A DNA stretch of 45,239 nt from Burkholderiales bacterium (GTDB taxonomy: Bacteria > Pseudomonadota > Gammaproteobacteria > Burkholderiales > Burkholderiaceae_C). Positions 18,855 through 26,620 of this stretch are shown piece by piece. Below the pieces are notes generated by a model. The model saw only the letters and a program-made list of their open reading frames with translations, had not been told where the DNA came from and did not search any database. The DNA lies in assembly GCA_025360385.1 (NCBI GenBank), contig JANYCG010000328.1, positions 1 to 45,239 of the forward strand, given 5' to 3'. The translations under genes and the position numbers were made by a program. Every line of letters begins with the position of its first letter. The stretch's first letter is position 1.

Positions 18855-19795
18855 AGTCCAGCGCCATGGCTTCCAACACGCCACCTTCAGCCCACCCCCG
18901 AACCGCCCTGATTGCGGTGGACTGGGGCACCAGTGCCCTACGAGGGGCACGCCTTGACGCCGACGGCCGTGTGCTTGAAGAACGCGCGTCAGCGCAAGGG
19001 ATTTTGACCGTGCCGCCCGACCAATTTGCTACTGTATTTGAAGCAAACTATGGAGACTGGATAGGGACATACGGCACAATTTCTCTCATATCAGGCATGG
19101 CAGGCAGCCAACAGGGCTGGGTCCAGACCCCCTACTGCCCCTGCCCCGCAGGTTTTGATGAAGTCGCCGCGCAGCTGCGCTGGATCGACGCAAAAACACA
19201 GCGCCCGCGCATCGCCATCGTGCCGGGTTTGAGTTGCGAACACCCCCACGCGCCCGATGTCATGCGCGGCGAAGAGGTGCAGATTTTCGGCGCCATGCAA
19301 CTGACCGGATTACGCGACGGCCTGTTCGTATTGCCCGGCACCCACAGCAAATGGGCCCAGGTGCAAGGCGGTCGCGTCACGGGTTTCAAAACCTACATGA
19401 CCGGGGAGTTTTACGCGCTCCTGAGCCAGCATTCCATCCTGGCCAAAACCCTGGGTGCAGACGGCGCTTTTGACGCGGCGGCGTTTTGCCAGGGCGTCGA
19501 TGTGGCCTTGCAAGGCGCAGGGCTGCTGCACACCGCCTTCAGCGCCCGCAGCTTGGCACTGTTTTCACGCCTGGGTGCGACCCCGCTGGCGAGTTATTTG
19601 TCTGGCCTGGTGATTGGGGAAGAGTTGCGCTCGCAGCAGCCCCAGGCCAGCCAGACGCTGATCTTGATTGGCTCTGACGCGCTGACTTCACGCTACGCCA
19701 TGGCGTTGGCACGGCGGGGTGTTGCCAGCCAGCGCCTCGGGTCCGAGTCCACCTGGGCCGGACTGCACGCCTTGGCGCAGACGCTGCAACGCTAA
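18851..19795 (+). CDS. dgoK: 2-dehydro-3-deoxygalactonokinase (DgoK)
   Basis: This DgoK-family kinase phosphorylates 2-keto-3-deoxygalactonate to the 6-phosphate. The phosphate motif VDWGTSALRGA is near the N-terminus, followed by ISGMAGSQQGW, HPHAPDVMRGEE, LPGTHSKWAQV and the TYMTGEFYALL segment typical of the family. The GTG at 18851 overlaps the kinase stop by 4 bp; the ATG at 18866 (MASNTPPSAH) is an equally good start. A 43-nt element at 19028-19070 encodes ATVFEANYGDWIGT yet keeps the expected length and the GDW residues. A second keto-deoxy-sugar-acid kinase of a different fold next to the PfkB enzyme suggests use of both C4 epimers. Confidence 0.87.
   Translation: MKSSAMASNTPPSAHPRTALIAVDWGTSALRGARLDADGRVLEERASAQGILTVPPDQFATVFEANYGDWIGTYGTISLISGMAGSQQGWVQTPYCPCPAGFDEVAAQLRWIDAKTQRPRIAIVPGLSCEHPHAPDVMRGEEVQIFGAMQLTGLRDGLFVLPGTHSKWAQVQGGRVTGFKTYMTGEFYALLSQHSILAKTLGADGAFDAAAFCQGVDVALQGAGLLHTAFSARSLALFSRLGATPLASYLSGLVIGEELRSQQPQASQTLILIGSDALTSRYAMALARRGVASQRLGSESTWAGLHALAQTLQR
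19028..19070 (+). repeat. 43-nt AT-rich element, copy 3 (inside dgoK)
   Basis: It starts GCTACTGTAT, has AAGCAA at element positions 14-19 and ends ATAGGGACAT. The flanked 5' half forms a perfect stem, TTTGCT (19025-19030) with AGCAAA (19042-19047). It is in sense orientation and element position 1 is codon position 1. Codon use (GTA, GAA, GCA, GGA, ATA) is AT-richer than the surrounding gene. Confidence 0.75.
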
Positions 19796-19842
19796 GGCAC
19801 CCACAAACGCGATTAATCCTTTTGACCTGCCTCCATCCGGCC

Positions 19843-20481
19843 ATGACTTCTCTGAAAAAATTCAACACCGCCTTCGAACAGCTTCCCCTGCTTGCCATCC
19901 TGCGCGGGCTGACACCCGCCGAAGCACCGGCCATGGGCCAGGCCTTGCACCGCGCCGGCTTCAGGCTGCTTGAAGTGCCGCTGAACTCGCCCGACCCACT
20001 GCAAAGCATCGCCGCCCTCAGGGCGCAGTGTCCCGACGCCGTCGTTGGCGCGGGCACGGTGCTGACCCTCGAACAGGTGCGCCAGGTGCATGCGGCAGGC
20101 GGCCAGATGGTGATCTCGCCCAACTTCAACCCGGCCGTGGTGCAAGAAACCCTGCGCCTGGGGATGGTCAGCCTGCCTGGCATCCTGACGCCAACCGAGG
20201 CCTTTGCCGCGCTGGCCGCTGGCGCCCACGCCTTGAAGATGTTCCCGGCCGAGCTCGCCTCGCCCGCCGTCGTCAAAGCCCTGTTGGCAGTGTTGCCCAC
20301 CGGCACCCGCATCGTGCCGGTGGGCGGCATCAGCGCCAGCAATATGGCAGCATGGCGCGCGGCCGGTGCCAGCGGTTTTGGCATCGGGTCCAGCCTCTAC
20401 AAGCCCGGCAAGTCCGCCCCTGAAGTTGAAAGAGATGCTTCTAATTTTGTAGCTAACTATTCAGCATTTACGGGAACTTGA
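19843..20481 (+). CDS. dgoA: KDPG / KDPGal aldolase (2-dehydro-3-deoxy-6-phosphogalactonate aldolase-like)
   Basis: This 212-residue class I aldolase cleaves the phosphorylated keto-deoxy acid to pyruvate and glyceraldehyde 3-phosphate. Catalytic Glu44 is in LLEVPLNSP, followed by VVGAGTVL, LPGILTPTEA and Schiff-base Lys132 (LKMFPAE). The pattern fits DgoA more closely than Eda because of the EVPLNSP segment; both activities are possible. The ATG at 19843 (MTSLKKFNTA) is preferred over an upstream TTG. The last 14 codons and the first base of the TGA stop are a 43-nt element (20437-20479), so the native C-terminus may have been replaced. Confidence 0.88.
   Translation: MTSLKKFNTAFEQLPLLAILRGLTPAEAPAMGQALHRAGFRLLEVPLNSPDPLQSIAALRAQCPDAVVGAGTVLTLEQVRQVHAAGGQMVISPNFNPAVVQETLRLGMVSLPGILTPTEAFAALAAGAHALKMFPAELASPAVVKALLAVLPTGTRIVPVGGISASNMAAWRAAGASGFGIGSSLYKPGKSAPEVERDASNFVANYSAFTGT
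20437..20479 (+). repeat. 43-nt AT-rich element, copy 4 (forms the 3' end of dgoA)
   Basis: It starts GCTTCTAATT, has TAGCTA at element positions 14-19 and ends ACGGGAACTT, and encodes ASNFVANYSAFTGT. Its final T is the first base of the dgoA stop codon. It matches the pepN copy (32258) at 34 of 43 positions, including a shared 16-nt run, CTAACTATTCAGCATT, in a gene with no homology to dgoA. Confidence 0.85.
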
Positions 20482-20509
20482 GGCAGTTTTACCTCTGACA
20501 TCGGCAAAA

Positions 20510-21349
20510 ATGACAATGCCATCCCAGTCAGCCGTCCATTTTGGACACCAGGGCCGCGTGGTCATCGTCACCGGTGGCGCACAAGGCATTGGCGAGGCCT
20601 GCGTGCGCCGGTTCGCGCGCGAAGGCGCCAAGCTACTGGTGCTCGACGTGGCGGACGCCAGGGGTGCGGCGCTGGCGGCTGAACTGAATGCCCAGACGGG
20701 TTCAACCGGCAGCGCCCAGTATTTGCATTGCGATGTTGGCGACAAGGCGCAGGTCGATGCCGCCGTGGCCGCCACGCTGCACGCCCATGGCCGCATTGAC
20801 GTGCTGGTCAACAACGCGGGCATCTTCAAGGCGGCCGATTTTCTGGACGTGACAGAGCAAGACTTTGATGCCGTATTGCGGGTCAACCTCAAGGGTTCGT
20901 TTTTGATGGGGCAGGCGGTGGCACGGGCGATGGCCAAGGCGGATCGAGGCAAAGAATCGTCAACTCCCGCCTCGCGCGGCGTGATCGTCAACATGAGTTC
21001 CGTCAACGGCGTGCTGGCGATCCCCAGCATCGCCAGTTACAACGTCAGCAAAGGCGGCATCAACCAACTCACGCGGGTGATGGCGCTGGCGCTGGCCGAC
21101 AAGGGCATTCGGGTCAACGCAGTGGCACCCGGCACCATTGCCACAGAACTCGCCGCCCAAGCGGTGCTCACCAGCGACGAGGCCAAAGCCAGAATCATGA
21201 GCCGCACGCCAATGCGGCGCCTGGGCGAGCCCCGCGAGATTGCCGACGTGGTGGCCTGGCTGGCCAGCGACGCGGCAAGTTATGTCACGGGCGAAATTGT
21301 CACGGTGGATGGCGGGCGCATGACGCTGAATTACACGGTGCCCCTATGA
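20510..21349 (+). CDS. Short-chain dehydrogenase/reductase, sugar or sugar-acid type
   Basis: This 279-residue classical SDR has cofactor motif VTGGAQGIG near residues 20-28, NNAG, catalytic Ser (NMSSVNG) and YNVSKGG. An insert between the fourth strand and the catalytic Ser (KADRGKESSTPASRG) is slightly longer than usual. It is the last gene of the rightward operon, 28 nt after dgoA. By context it could oxidise an aldose such as galactose or glucose to the lactone feeding the pathway, but this is inference. Its stop codon is the first triplet of the 11-bp tandem repeat. Confidence 0.8.
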   Translation: MTMPSQSAVHFGHQGRVVIVTGGAQGIGEACVRRFAREGAKLLVLDVADARGAALAAELNAQTGSTGSAQYLHCDVGDKAQVDAAVAATLHAHGRIDVLVNNAGIFKAADFLDVTEQDFDAVLRVNLKGSFLMGQAVARAMAKADRGKESSTPASRGVIVNMSSVNGVLAIPSIASYNVSKGGINQLTRVMALALADKGIRVNAVAPGTIATELAAQAVLTSDEAKARIMSRTPMRRLGEPREIADVVAWLASDAASYVTGEIVTVDGGRMTLNYTVPL

Positions 21350-21430
21350 CACGGGTGTGACACGGGTTTGACACGGGTTTGACACGGGTTTGACGCGGGT
21401 TTGACGCGGGTGTGAAGCGGGTTTGACGCG
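21347..21430 (+). repeat. 11-bp tandem repeat after the SDR gene
   Basis: Seven complete units of TGACACGGGTT with small variants (TGACGCGGGTT, TGAAGCGGGTT and others) run from 21347 to 21423, then a partial unit to 21430. The first TGA is the stop codon of the SDR. Because 11 is not a multiple of 3, the TGA of successive units closes all three forward frames. The unit is close to one DNA helical turn. It may be slippage-prone and vary in copy number. Confidence 0.9.
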
Positions 21431-21524
21431 AATCCGGCCTGGGCCATCGGCGGCACGGATTCCTGATTCAAGTGAGAATCGAGCCCCTGCCTTGTCTATT
21501 TTCCACCTGAACAAAATTCCCCCC

Positions 21525-22229
21525 ATGGCCAAACTCTCTTCCTTCCCCATCACCCAAAAATGGCCGGCCCAGCATCCGGACCGCATCCAGCTGTATTCGC
21601 TGCCCACGCCCAACGGCGTCAAGGTGTCGATCATGCTCGAAGAGGTCAAGCTGCCCTACGAGGCGCATCTGGTCAGTTTTGAGAAGAACGACCAGATGTC
21701 GCCCGAATTCATTTCGCTCAGCGCCAACAACAAGATTCCGGCCATCCTGGACCCGAACGGCCCCAACGGCAAGCCGCTGGCGCTGTTTGAATCGGGCGCG
21801 ATTCTGGTCTACCTGGCCGCCAAATCGGGGCGCCTGATGCCCAATGGCACGGCCGGCAAATACGAGGCACTTCAGTGGGTCATGTTCCAGATGGGCGGCA
21901 TCGGCCCGATGTTTGGCCAGTTGGGCTTTTTCCACAAATTTGCCGGCAAGGACTTTGAAGACAAACGTCCGCGCGACCGTTACGTGGCCGAGTCAAAACG
22001 CCTGCTGGGTGTGCTCGACAAGCGCCTGGCCGACCAGGCCTGGATCATGGGCAAAAACTACTCCATCGCCGACATCGCTACCTTCCCGTGGGTGCGCAAC
22101 CTGGTCGGGTTTTACGGCGCGGGCGAGCTGGTTGAGTTCGACAGCTTCCCGCACGTCAAACGCGCCCTGGACGCATTTGTGGCCCGGCCTGCGGTGGTGC
22201 GGGGCTTGAACATTCCGAAACGGGGCTGA
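21525..22229 (+). CDS. Glutathione S-transferase (YghU/YfcG-like)
   Basis: The ATG at 21525 (MAKLSSFPITQKWPAQHP) gives 234 residues and the usual N-terminus of this GST class; the frame is open further upstream but without family-like sequence. The thioredoxin-like domain has IQLYSLPTPNGVKVSIMLEE and the glutathione-binding ALFESGAILVYLAAK, followed by an alpha-helical domain (about residues 105-230). The TPNG segment is typical of YghU/YfcG, which have disulfide-reductase activity. It is on the plus strand, separated from the sugar-acid operon by the tandem repeat, and converges on the aldo/keto reductase gene. Confidence 0.88.
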   Translation: MAKLSSFPITQKWPAQHPDRIQLYSLPTPNGVKVSIMLEEVKLPYEAHLVSFEKNDQMSPEFISLSANNKIPAILDPNGPNGKPLALFESGAILVYLAAKSGRLMPNGTAGKYEALQWVMFQMGGIGPMFGQLGFFHKFAGKDFEDKRPRDRYVAESKRLLGVLDKRLADQAWIMGKNYSIADIATFPWVRNLVGFYGAGELVEFDSFPHVKRALDAFVARPAVVRGLNIPKRG

Positions 22230-22248
22230 GCCTTGGGCCAAACTCTCA

Positions 22249-23313
22249 TCATTGCGCCGGGTCGCGGTGTGCCCAGCGGATTTTGTCGATCTCTGCCAAA
22301 ACTTCTGCTGACAAGGTGGTGCCCCAGGCGTCCAGGTCTTCATCCAACTGGGCCACGCTGGTGACGCCAATGATGGTGCTGGCCACGTGCCAGCGCGTGT
22401 AACAAAAGGCCAGCGCCATTTGGGTGGGCGTGAGGCCGTTGGCGCGGGCCAGGGCGTTGTACAGGCGTGCCGCGGCCAGCGATTCGACCCGACCCCAGCG
22501 CTGCTTGCGCACCGTTTCAAACTTGGCGATGCGGCCTTGCGCGGGCGCATTGGGGCCCTCGGTGCCGGACACATCGTACTTGCCGGTCAACAAGCCAAAA
22601 CCCAGGGGTGAATAGGGAATGGACGACACACCCAGGCGGTGCAGGGTTTCGTCCAGGCCATTTTCAAAAGTGCGGTTGACCAGGCAATACGGATTTTGCA
22701 CGGTGGCGATGCGCGCAAGGCCGTGTTGTTCGGCCAGGCGCACGAATTCATGCACGCCGTAAGGCGTCTCGTTCGACAGGCCAATGGCGCGGATTTTGCC
22801 GGCTTTGACCAGGCCATCCAGCGCCTGCAGCTGAGCCAGAATTGGCGTCACCGGCATGTCTTTGGCCGGGTCAAAATACACCGCGCCGAAAGATGGCACA
22901 TGGCGCACCGGCCAATGGATCTGGTACAGGTCAATCACGTCGGTTTGCAAGCGCTTTAAAGACGCATGACAGGAATCCACAATGTCCTGCTGCGTGACGT
23001 GCGCACTGCCGTTGCGCAGCCAGTTCATGCCCCGCGCGGGGCCGGCCAGCTTGCTCGCCAGCACCAGTTTCTGCCGCGCGCCAGGGCGCTTGCTGAACCA
23101 GTTGCCGATGATGGTTTCAGTCGCACCATAGGTCTCGGCGCGGGATGGCACCGAGTACATCTCGGCCGTGTCGATGAAGTTGATGCCGCGCTCCAGGGCG
23201 CGGTCCAGAATGCTGAACGTGGTGGCTTCATCCACCTGCTCACCAAAGGTCATGGTGCCCAGGCAAATGGGGGTGACGTGCAGATCGCTCTGCCCAAGTT
23301 GGACGTGGTTCAT
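22249..23313 (-). CDS. NADP(H)-dependent aldo/keto reductase (Tas-like)
   Basis: The ATG at 23313 (MNHVQLGQSDLHVTPICLGT) gives 354 residues; the longer frame adds sequence without family similarity. The aldo/keto reductase barrel has Asp-Tyr in DTAEMYSVP, Lys in LASKLAG and His in YQIHWPVR. The GTMTFGEQVDEATTFSILDRA segment is typical of the Tas group. The gene ends with two consecutive TGA codons (22246-22251). It lies 50 bp downstream of the acyl-CoA synthetase gene on the same strand. The physiological substrate is unknown. Confidence 0.88.
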   Translation of the reverse strand: MNHVQLGQSDLHVTPICLGTMTFGEQVDEATTFSILDRALERGINFIDTAEMYSVPSRAETYGATETIIGNWFSKRPGARQKLVLASKLAGPARGMNWLRNGSAHVTQQDIVDSCHASLKRLQTDVIDLYQIHWPVRHVPSFGAVYFDPAKDMPVTPILAQLQALDGLVKAGKIRAIGLSNETPYGVHEFVRLAEQHGLARIATVQNPYCLVNRTFENGLDETLHRLGVSSIPYSPLGFGLLTGKYDVSGTEGPNAPAQGRIAKFETVRKQRWGRVESLAAARLYNALARANGLTPTQMALAFCYTRWHVASTIIGVTSVAQLDEDLDAWGTTLSAEVLAEIDKIRWAHRDPAQ

Positions 23314-23363
23314 AGGGAGTTGGTTTGATTTTGGGGAAACGAGCGTTTTGAAGGCCGCCAAGT

Positions 23364-25310
23364 TTACGGTGCTGCCGCAATTTGCGCTTTGTCGCCGGGC
23401 AACTGGGCACGTGCCTCCTCCTGCAGGCGCAATACGCGGCGCTGCACCTTGCCGGTGGTCGTCATGGGCAGCGCGTCGACAAACTCGATCTCTTTGGGGT
23501 ATTCGTAAGGTGCCAGCTTGCCTTTGACATGGTTTTGCAGCTCTCGCGCCAATTTTACATCAAAGTCGCCGGAGGTCCCCGTCAGTAATGCACGTCTAGC
23601 TATCACTTCAGGAGTAAGCACCACGTAGGCTTTGACCACCGCACCGCGTTGGGCGTCGGGTTTTGGCACCACGGCCGCGTTGGCCACTGCCGGGTGTTTG
23701 ACCAGGCAGTTCTCCACCTCGCCGGGGCCAATGCGGTAACCCGCCGCCTTGAACATGTCGTCCGCACGGCCCTGGTACCACAGGTAGCCATCCCGGTCGC
23801 GCGTGGCCAGGTCGCCGGTGCGGCACCAGTCACCGGTGAATTTGCTCTGGGTCGCTGCGTCGTTTTTCCAGTAGCCCAAAAAGAACACCGGGTCCGGGTG
23901 GCCATACACGTCAAAGCGGTTGACCGCCACATCGCCCGGCACACCCACGGCGCATTCACGGCCATCTTCATCGATAACCCGAACCTGGTGGCCAGGGTAA
24001 GGCTTGCCCATGCTGCCGGGCCGGGCCGGCCATCCGATGGCCGCGCAATTTTTCGACAGGCCGCCCTTAGAAAAATTAGCCCCCTTGGGGGGCAGCGATC
24101 CACGCGAAGCGGTGAGCGTGGGGGCCATAGTGCAGTTTCCGACGATGTAATTGATCTCGGTCTGGCCGAACATCTCGTTGACCTGGAGGCCAAGCTGGCT
24201 TTGGCAGTAGCCAAACACCGCGTCACCCACCGCCTCGCCTGCGCTCATGATGGCTTGCAGCTTCAGCTTGAACTGCCGACGCACGGCCCCAGGCCGCGTG
24301 GCAGGAAAGGCCTTCATCATGGCCTTCAGCGCCGTGGGGAACAAAAAGCTGTGGGTCACGCCATGGTCGCGCATCAGCTCAAACGCGGTGCGGGGGTCAA
24401 ACCGGCCTGAATACGCGACGATGGGGCGGCCAAAATACAAAGTTGGCAACAAGGCGTCCATCAGGCCGCCGGTCCAGGTCCAGTCCGCGGGCGACCAAAA
24501 AACGGCTGCCGTCGACGCATTGGAAGCGCCGTCAAAACCAAACCAGTTCTGGCTGGCGACAAAGCCGCTCAAATTGCCAATCAGCGCGCGGTGCGCCAGC
24601 AAGGCGCCCTTGGGCGGGCCGGTCGTGCCGCTGGTGTAGATCAACACAGCGGCTTCATCGGCCAGCGTGTCGGCCGGGGCAAATTGATCAGAACATTGCG
24701 CCAGGCCTGCGGCGTCGTCCAGGTCAGCACCCGCCTGTGCACCGACCGACACCACACGGCGCAAATGCGGACACTGCGCCCTCAGCTGTCGCAGCTTCTC
24801 CAATGCGCCCGCCTCGGCAATCGCCACCACCGCCTCGCTGTTGTGCAGACGGAATTCCAGCGCGTCTGGCCCGAACAACATGGACAGCGGCATGGCCACC
24901 GCACCCATTTGCAACACGGCGACATAGGCCACCGCTGTTTCAAAACTTTGCGCCATCACAATCGCCACACGGTCGCCGCGTTGCACACCCAAACCCACCA
25001 GCAGATTGGACAGGCGGTTGGCCTGGCCCTGCAACTGGCCAAAGCTGTGGCCGACTGAATAACTGCCGTCAAACCGCTGGATCTGGCCCGCAGCCGGACT
25101 CGATGCATCAAATGTGTCGCAAGTCCCTATGGAATGGTCGTAGACAGCTATATTGTTTGTAGTAACCGGGTTGGCCGCCCAACGCCGGCAACAGACGTCG
25201 GCCATGTTGAAGCGGGTCGGCACCTGCCATTCAAACCGGCGGTGCAGGTGCGCATGGGCATCGGCAACCGCAGCCGCGCGGCCTTTGTCCCTGTTTTGAC
25301 TGACTGCCAT
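23364..25310 (-). CDS. AMP-forming acyl-CoA synthetase with three repeat-derived segments
   Basis: This adenylate-forming enzyme activates a short- or medium-chain carboxylate to its CoA thioester. Motifs: LIYTSGTTGPPKGALL (phosphate loop), MFGQTE, RTGDLATRDRDGYLWYQGR, and C-terminal Lys in TTGKVQRRVLR. At 648 residues it is about 90 longer than close relatives usually are. The extra length is explained by three segments: a 43-nt element at residues 50-64, an 87-bp in-frame double-hairpin insertion at residues 394-422, and another 43-nt element at residues 566-580. All lie outside the core motifs, so activity may be kept. The start codon is 14 bp from that of the divergent hydrolase gene. Confidence 0.85.
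   Translation of the reverse strand: MAVSQNRDKGRAAAVADAHAHLHRRFEWQVPTRFNMADVCCRRWAANPVTTNNIAVYDHSIGTCDTFDASSPAAGQIQRFDGSYSVGHSFGQLQGQANRLSNLLVGLGVQRGDRVAIVMAQSFETAVAYVAVLQMGAVAMPLSMLFGPDALEFRLHNSEAVVAIAEAGALEKLRQLRAQCPHLRRVVSVGAQAGADLDDAAGLAQCSDQFAPADTLADEAAVLIYTSGTTGPPKGALLAHRALIGNLSGFVASQNWFGFDGASNASTAAVFWSPADWTWTGGLMDALLPTLYFGRPIVAYSGRFDPRTAFELMRDHGVTHSFLFPTALKAMMKAFPATRPGAVRRQFKLKLQAIMSAGEAVGDAVFGYCQSQLGLQVNEMFGQTEINYIVGNCTMAPTLTASRGSLPPKGANFSKGGLSKNCAAIGWPARPGSMGKPYPGHQVRVIDEDGRECAVGVPGDVAVNRFDVYGHPDPVFFLGYWKNDAATQSKFTGDWCRTGDLATRDRDGYLWYQGRADDMFKAAGYRIGPGEVENCLVKHPAVANAAVVPKPDAQRGAVVKAYVVLTPEVIARRALLTGTSGDFDVKLARELQNHVKGKLAPYEYPKEIEFVDALPMTTTGKVQRRVLRLQEEARAQLPGDKAQIAAAP
23573..23615 (-). 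repeat. 43-nt AT-rich element, copy 5 (inside the acyl-CoA synthetase gene)
   Basis: On the coding strand it starts ACTCCTGAAG, has TAGCTA at element positions 14-19 and ends ACGGGGACCT, and encodes TPEVIARRALLTGT. It is in sense and in the same reading phase as the other intragenic copies. It sits in the C-terminal domain, where relatives have a short surface loop. Confidence 0.75.
24045..24131 (-). repeat. 87-bp in-frame insertion with two hairpins
   Basis: This segment adds exactly 29 codons between MFGQTEINYIVGNC and AAIGWPARPGSMG, which would normally be contiguous. It contains GCCCCC-TTG-GGGGGC (24079-24093) and CCACGC-n10-GCGTGG (24100-24105 / 24116-24121). It is bounded by imperfect direct repeats GCAATTTTTCGAC (from 24045) and GCAGTTTCCGAC (from 24132), as expected after insertion with target duplication. 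I recall similar double-hairpin repeats between genes in Comamonadaceae, unverified. Confidence 0.8.
25121..25163 (-). repeat. 43-nt AT-rich element, copy 6 (inside the acyl-CoA synthetase gene)
   Basis: On the coding strand it starts ACTACAAACA, has TAGCTG at element positions 14-19 and ends ATAGGGACTT, and encodes TTNNIAVYDHSIGT near residue 50. It is the second copy in this gene and is only about 150 bp from the start codon. It is in sense and in the same phase as the other copies. Confidence 0.75.
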
Positions 25311-25324
25311 GGCATGAATTCCTT

Positions 25325-26290
25325 ATGATGGGTGAAATGTACCAAGCCCAAAGAATCTCGCGCAGCGAGTTTGTCCCCATCCGCAATTTGAACTACCACG
25401 TGCGTGTCTGGGGCGAGCCCCAGGCAGACCGCGCCCCACTCGTGCTGGTGCACGGCTGGATGGACGTGGCTGCCAGTTACCAGTTTTTGGTGGATGCCTT
25501 CACCGAGGCGTTCACACAGGCCAAAGCGGGTGCGCGCCACATCATTGCCCCAGACTGGCGCGGTTTTGGCCTGACCACGGCGGCCCCGGTGGATAACTAT
25601 TGGTTGGCCGATTACATGGCCGACCTGGACTTTTTGCTGGACCACTATTCACCCGGCAAACCGGTGGACCTGGTTGGCCACAGCCTGGGTGGCAACGTGG
25701 TGATGCAATACGCGGGGGTTCGCCCGGCACGTATTCGCCGCCTGGTCAACCTCGAAGGTTTTGGCATGCCCGTGGGCAAAGCTTCACAAGCGCCCAAACG
25801 CCTGGCCAAATGGATGGACGAACTCAAAACCCTGAACCAGGGCGGCATGTCGCTTAAAACCTATACCAGCGCTGACGGTGTGGCCCAGCGCCTGATGAAG
25901 ACCAACCCCCGCCTGGCCCGTGATGGCGCAGGCCGTGGCCGGGCCGCTTGGTTGTCCCACCATTGGGCCGTGCAAAAGGAAGCGCCCGACGGCCAGGGCC
26001 CGTGGGAGATTCTGGGAGATGTGGCGCACAAAATTTCAGGCCCCAACGTGTCGCATGTCGATGAAGTGCTGGCGCTGTACGCGGCCATCACCGCCCCCAC
26101 CTTGTTTGTGGGCGCGACCGACGACTCCATCGCCGGCTGGCACGGCAGCCGCTTCACGCTGGCCGAGTTCCATGAACGGCTCAAATCGGTGCCGCAGGTC
26201 ACCGCCGTGGTGATCCCCGATTCCGGCCACATGCTGCACCATGACCAGCCACAGGCCCTGGCCAAATTAATTGAGGACTTTTTGGCCTGA
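25325..26290 (+). CDS. Alpha/beta-fold hydrolase
   Basis: This 321-residue alpha/beta hydrolase has oxyanion motif VHGWMD, nucleophile elbow VGHSLGGN with Ser120, and the catalytic His in DSGHMLHHDQP; the acid is probably the Asp in VGATDDSIAG. ATG codons at 25325, 25328 and 25337 are all possible starts. It is divergent from the acyl-CoA synthetase gene with only 14 bp between start codons, so each promoter must lie inside the other gene or be shared. Esterase, epoxide hydrolase or thioesterase activity cannot be told apart. A small hairpin, CAGGG-tctctg-CCCTG (26310-26325), follows the stop. Confidence 0.85.
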   Translation: MMGEMYQAQRISRSEFVPIRNLNYHVRVWGEPQADRAPLVLVHGWMDVAASYQFLVDAFTEAFTQAKAGARHIIAPDWRGFGLTTAAPVDNYWLADYMADLDFLLDHYSPGKPVDLVGHSLGGNVVMQYAGVRPARIRRLVNLEGFGMPVGKASQAPKRLAKWMDELKTLNQGGMSLKTYTSADGVAQRLMKTNPRLARDGAGRGRAAWLSHHWAVQKEAPDGQGPWEILGDVAHKISGPNVSHVDEVLALYAAITAPTLFVGATDDSIAGWHGSRFTLAEFHERLKSVPQVTAVVIPDSGHMLHHDQPQALAKLIEDFLA

Positions 26291-26620
26291 CGGATTTGCG
26301 CGGCCTTTACAGGGTCTCTGCCCTGCCTTTGCAAAAGCGCAGCAAAGCCAACCGATCTTCCACAGGCCCCCAAGCGCAAGAGGGTGCCCAAGGCGGATGC
26401 GGGAGGTCAAAGAAGGAGAGGCGCCCTGTGCCTTGGCAAGGTGAAAAATCGGCCCCCGCCTCGGGTGACACGCACGCATCCGCCTTGGGCGCCCTCTTGC
26501 GCGGGCGACCCAATGAAAACACCAACACCGCGCCAGGTGTCGCCCCCTATAGGCCACAAACTAAAATAAGGGATTAGCCAACGCCCGGCACTTGCTGGCC
26601 ACCCTTTTTGAAAGCTTCCC
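26291..26620. other. 330-bp intergenic region with a large inverted repeat, upstream of prfB
   Basis: No gene is supported. After a weak hairpin at 26310-26325, the main content is the 27-bp inverted repeat described separately. The prfB promoter is expected in the last 80 bases, which become AT-richer around 26560-26575 (AAACTAAAATAAGGG), but the hexamers are not clear. Confidence 0.5.
26375..26501. repeat. 27-bp near-perfect inverted repeats flanking a 73-bp spacer
   Basis: The left arm 26375-26401 and right arm 26475-26501 are reverse complements with one mismatch (GGGTGCCC against GGGCGCCC) over 27 bp. The spacer holds smaller complementary pieces (CCTTGGCAAGG; GAGGC...GCCTC). Size and structure resemble a non-coding miniature element or a large REP-like palindrome. 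No flanking target duplication was obvious. Confidence 0.8.

Noticed and set aside
21347-21430. CRISPR-like array
   Set aside because: The units are contiguous 11-mers without spacers, and no cas genes are near.
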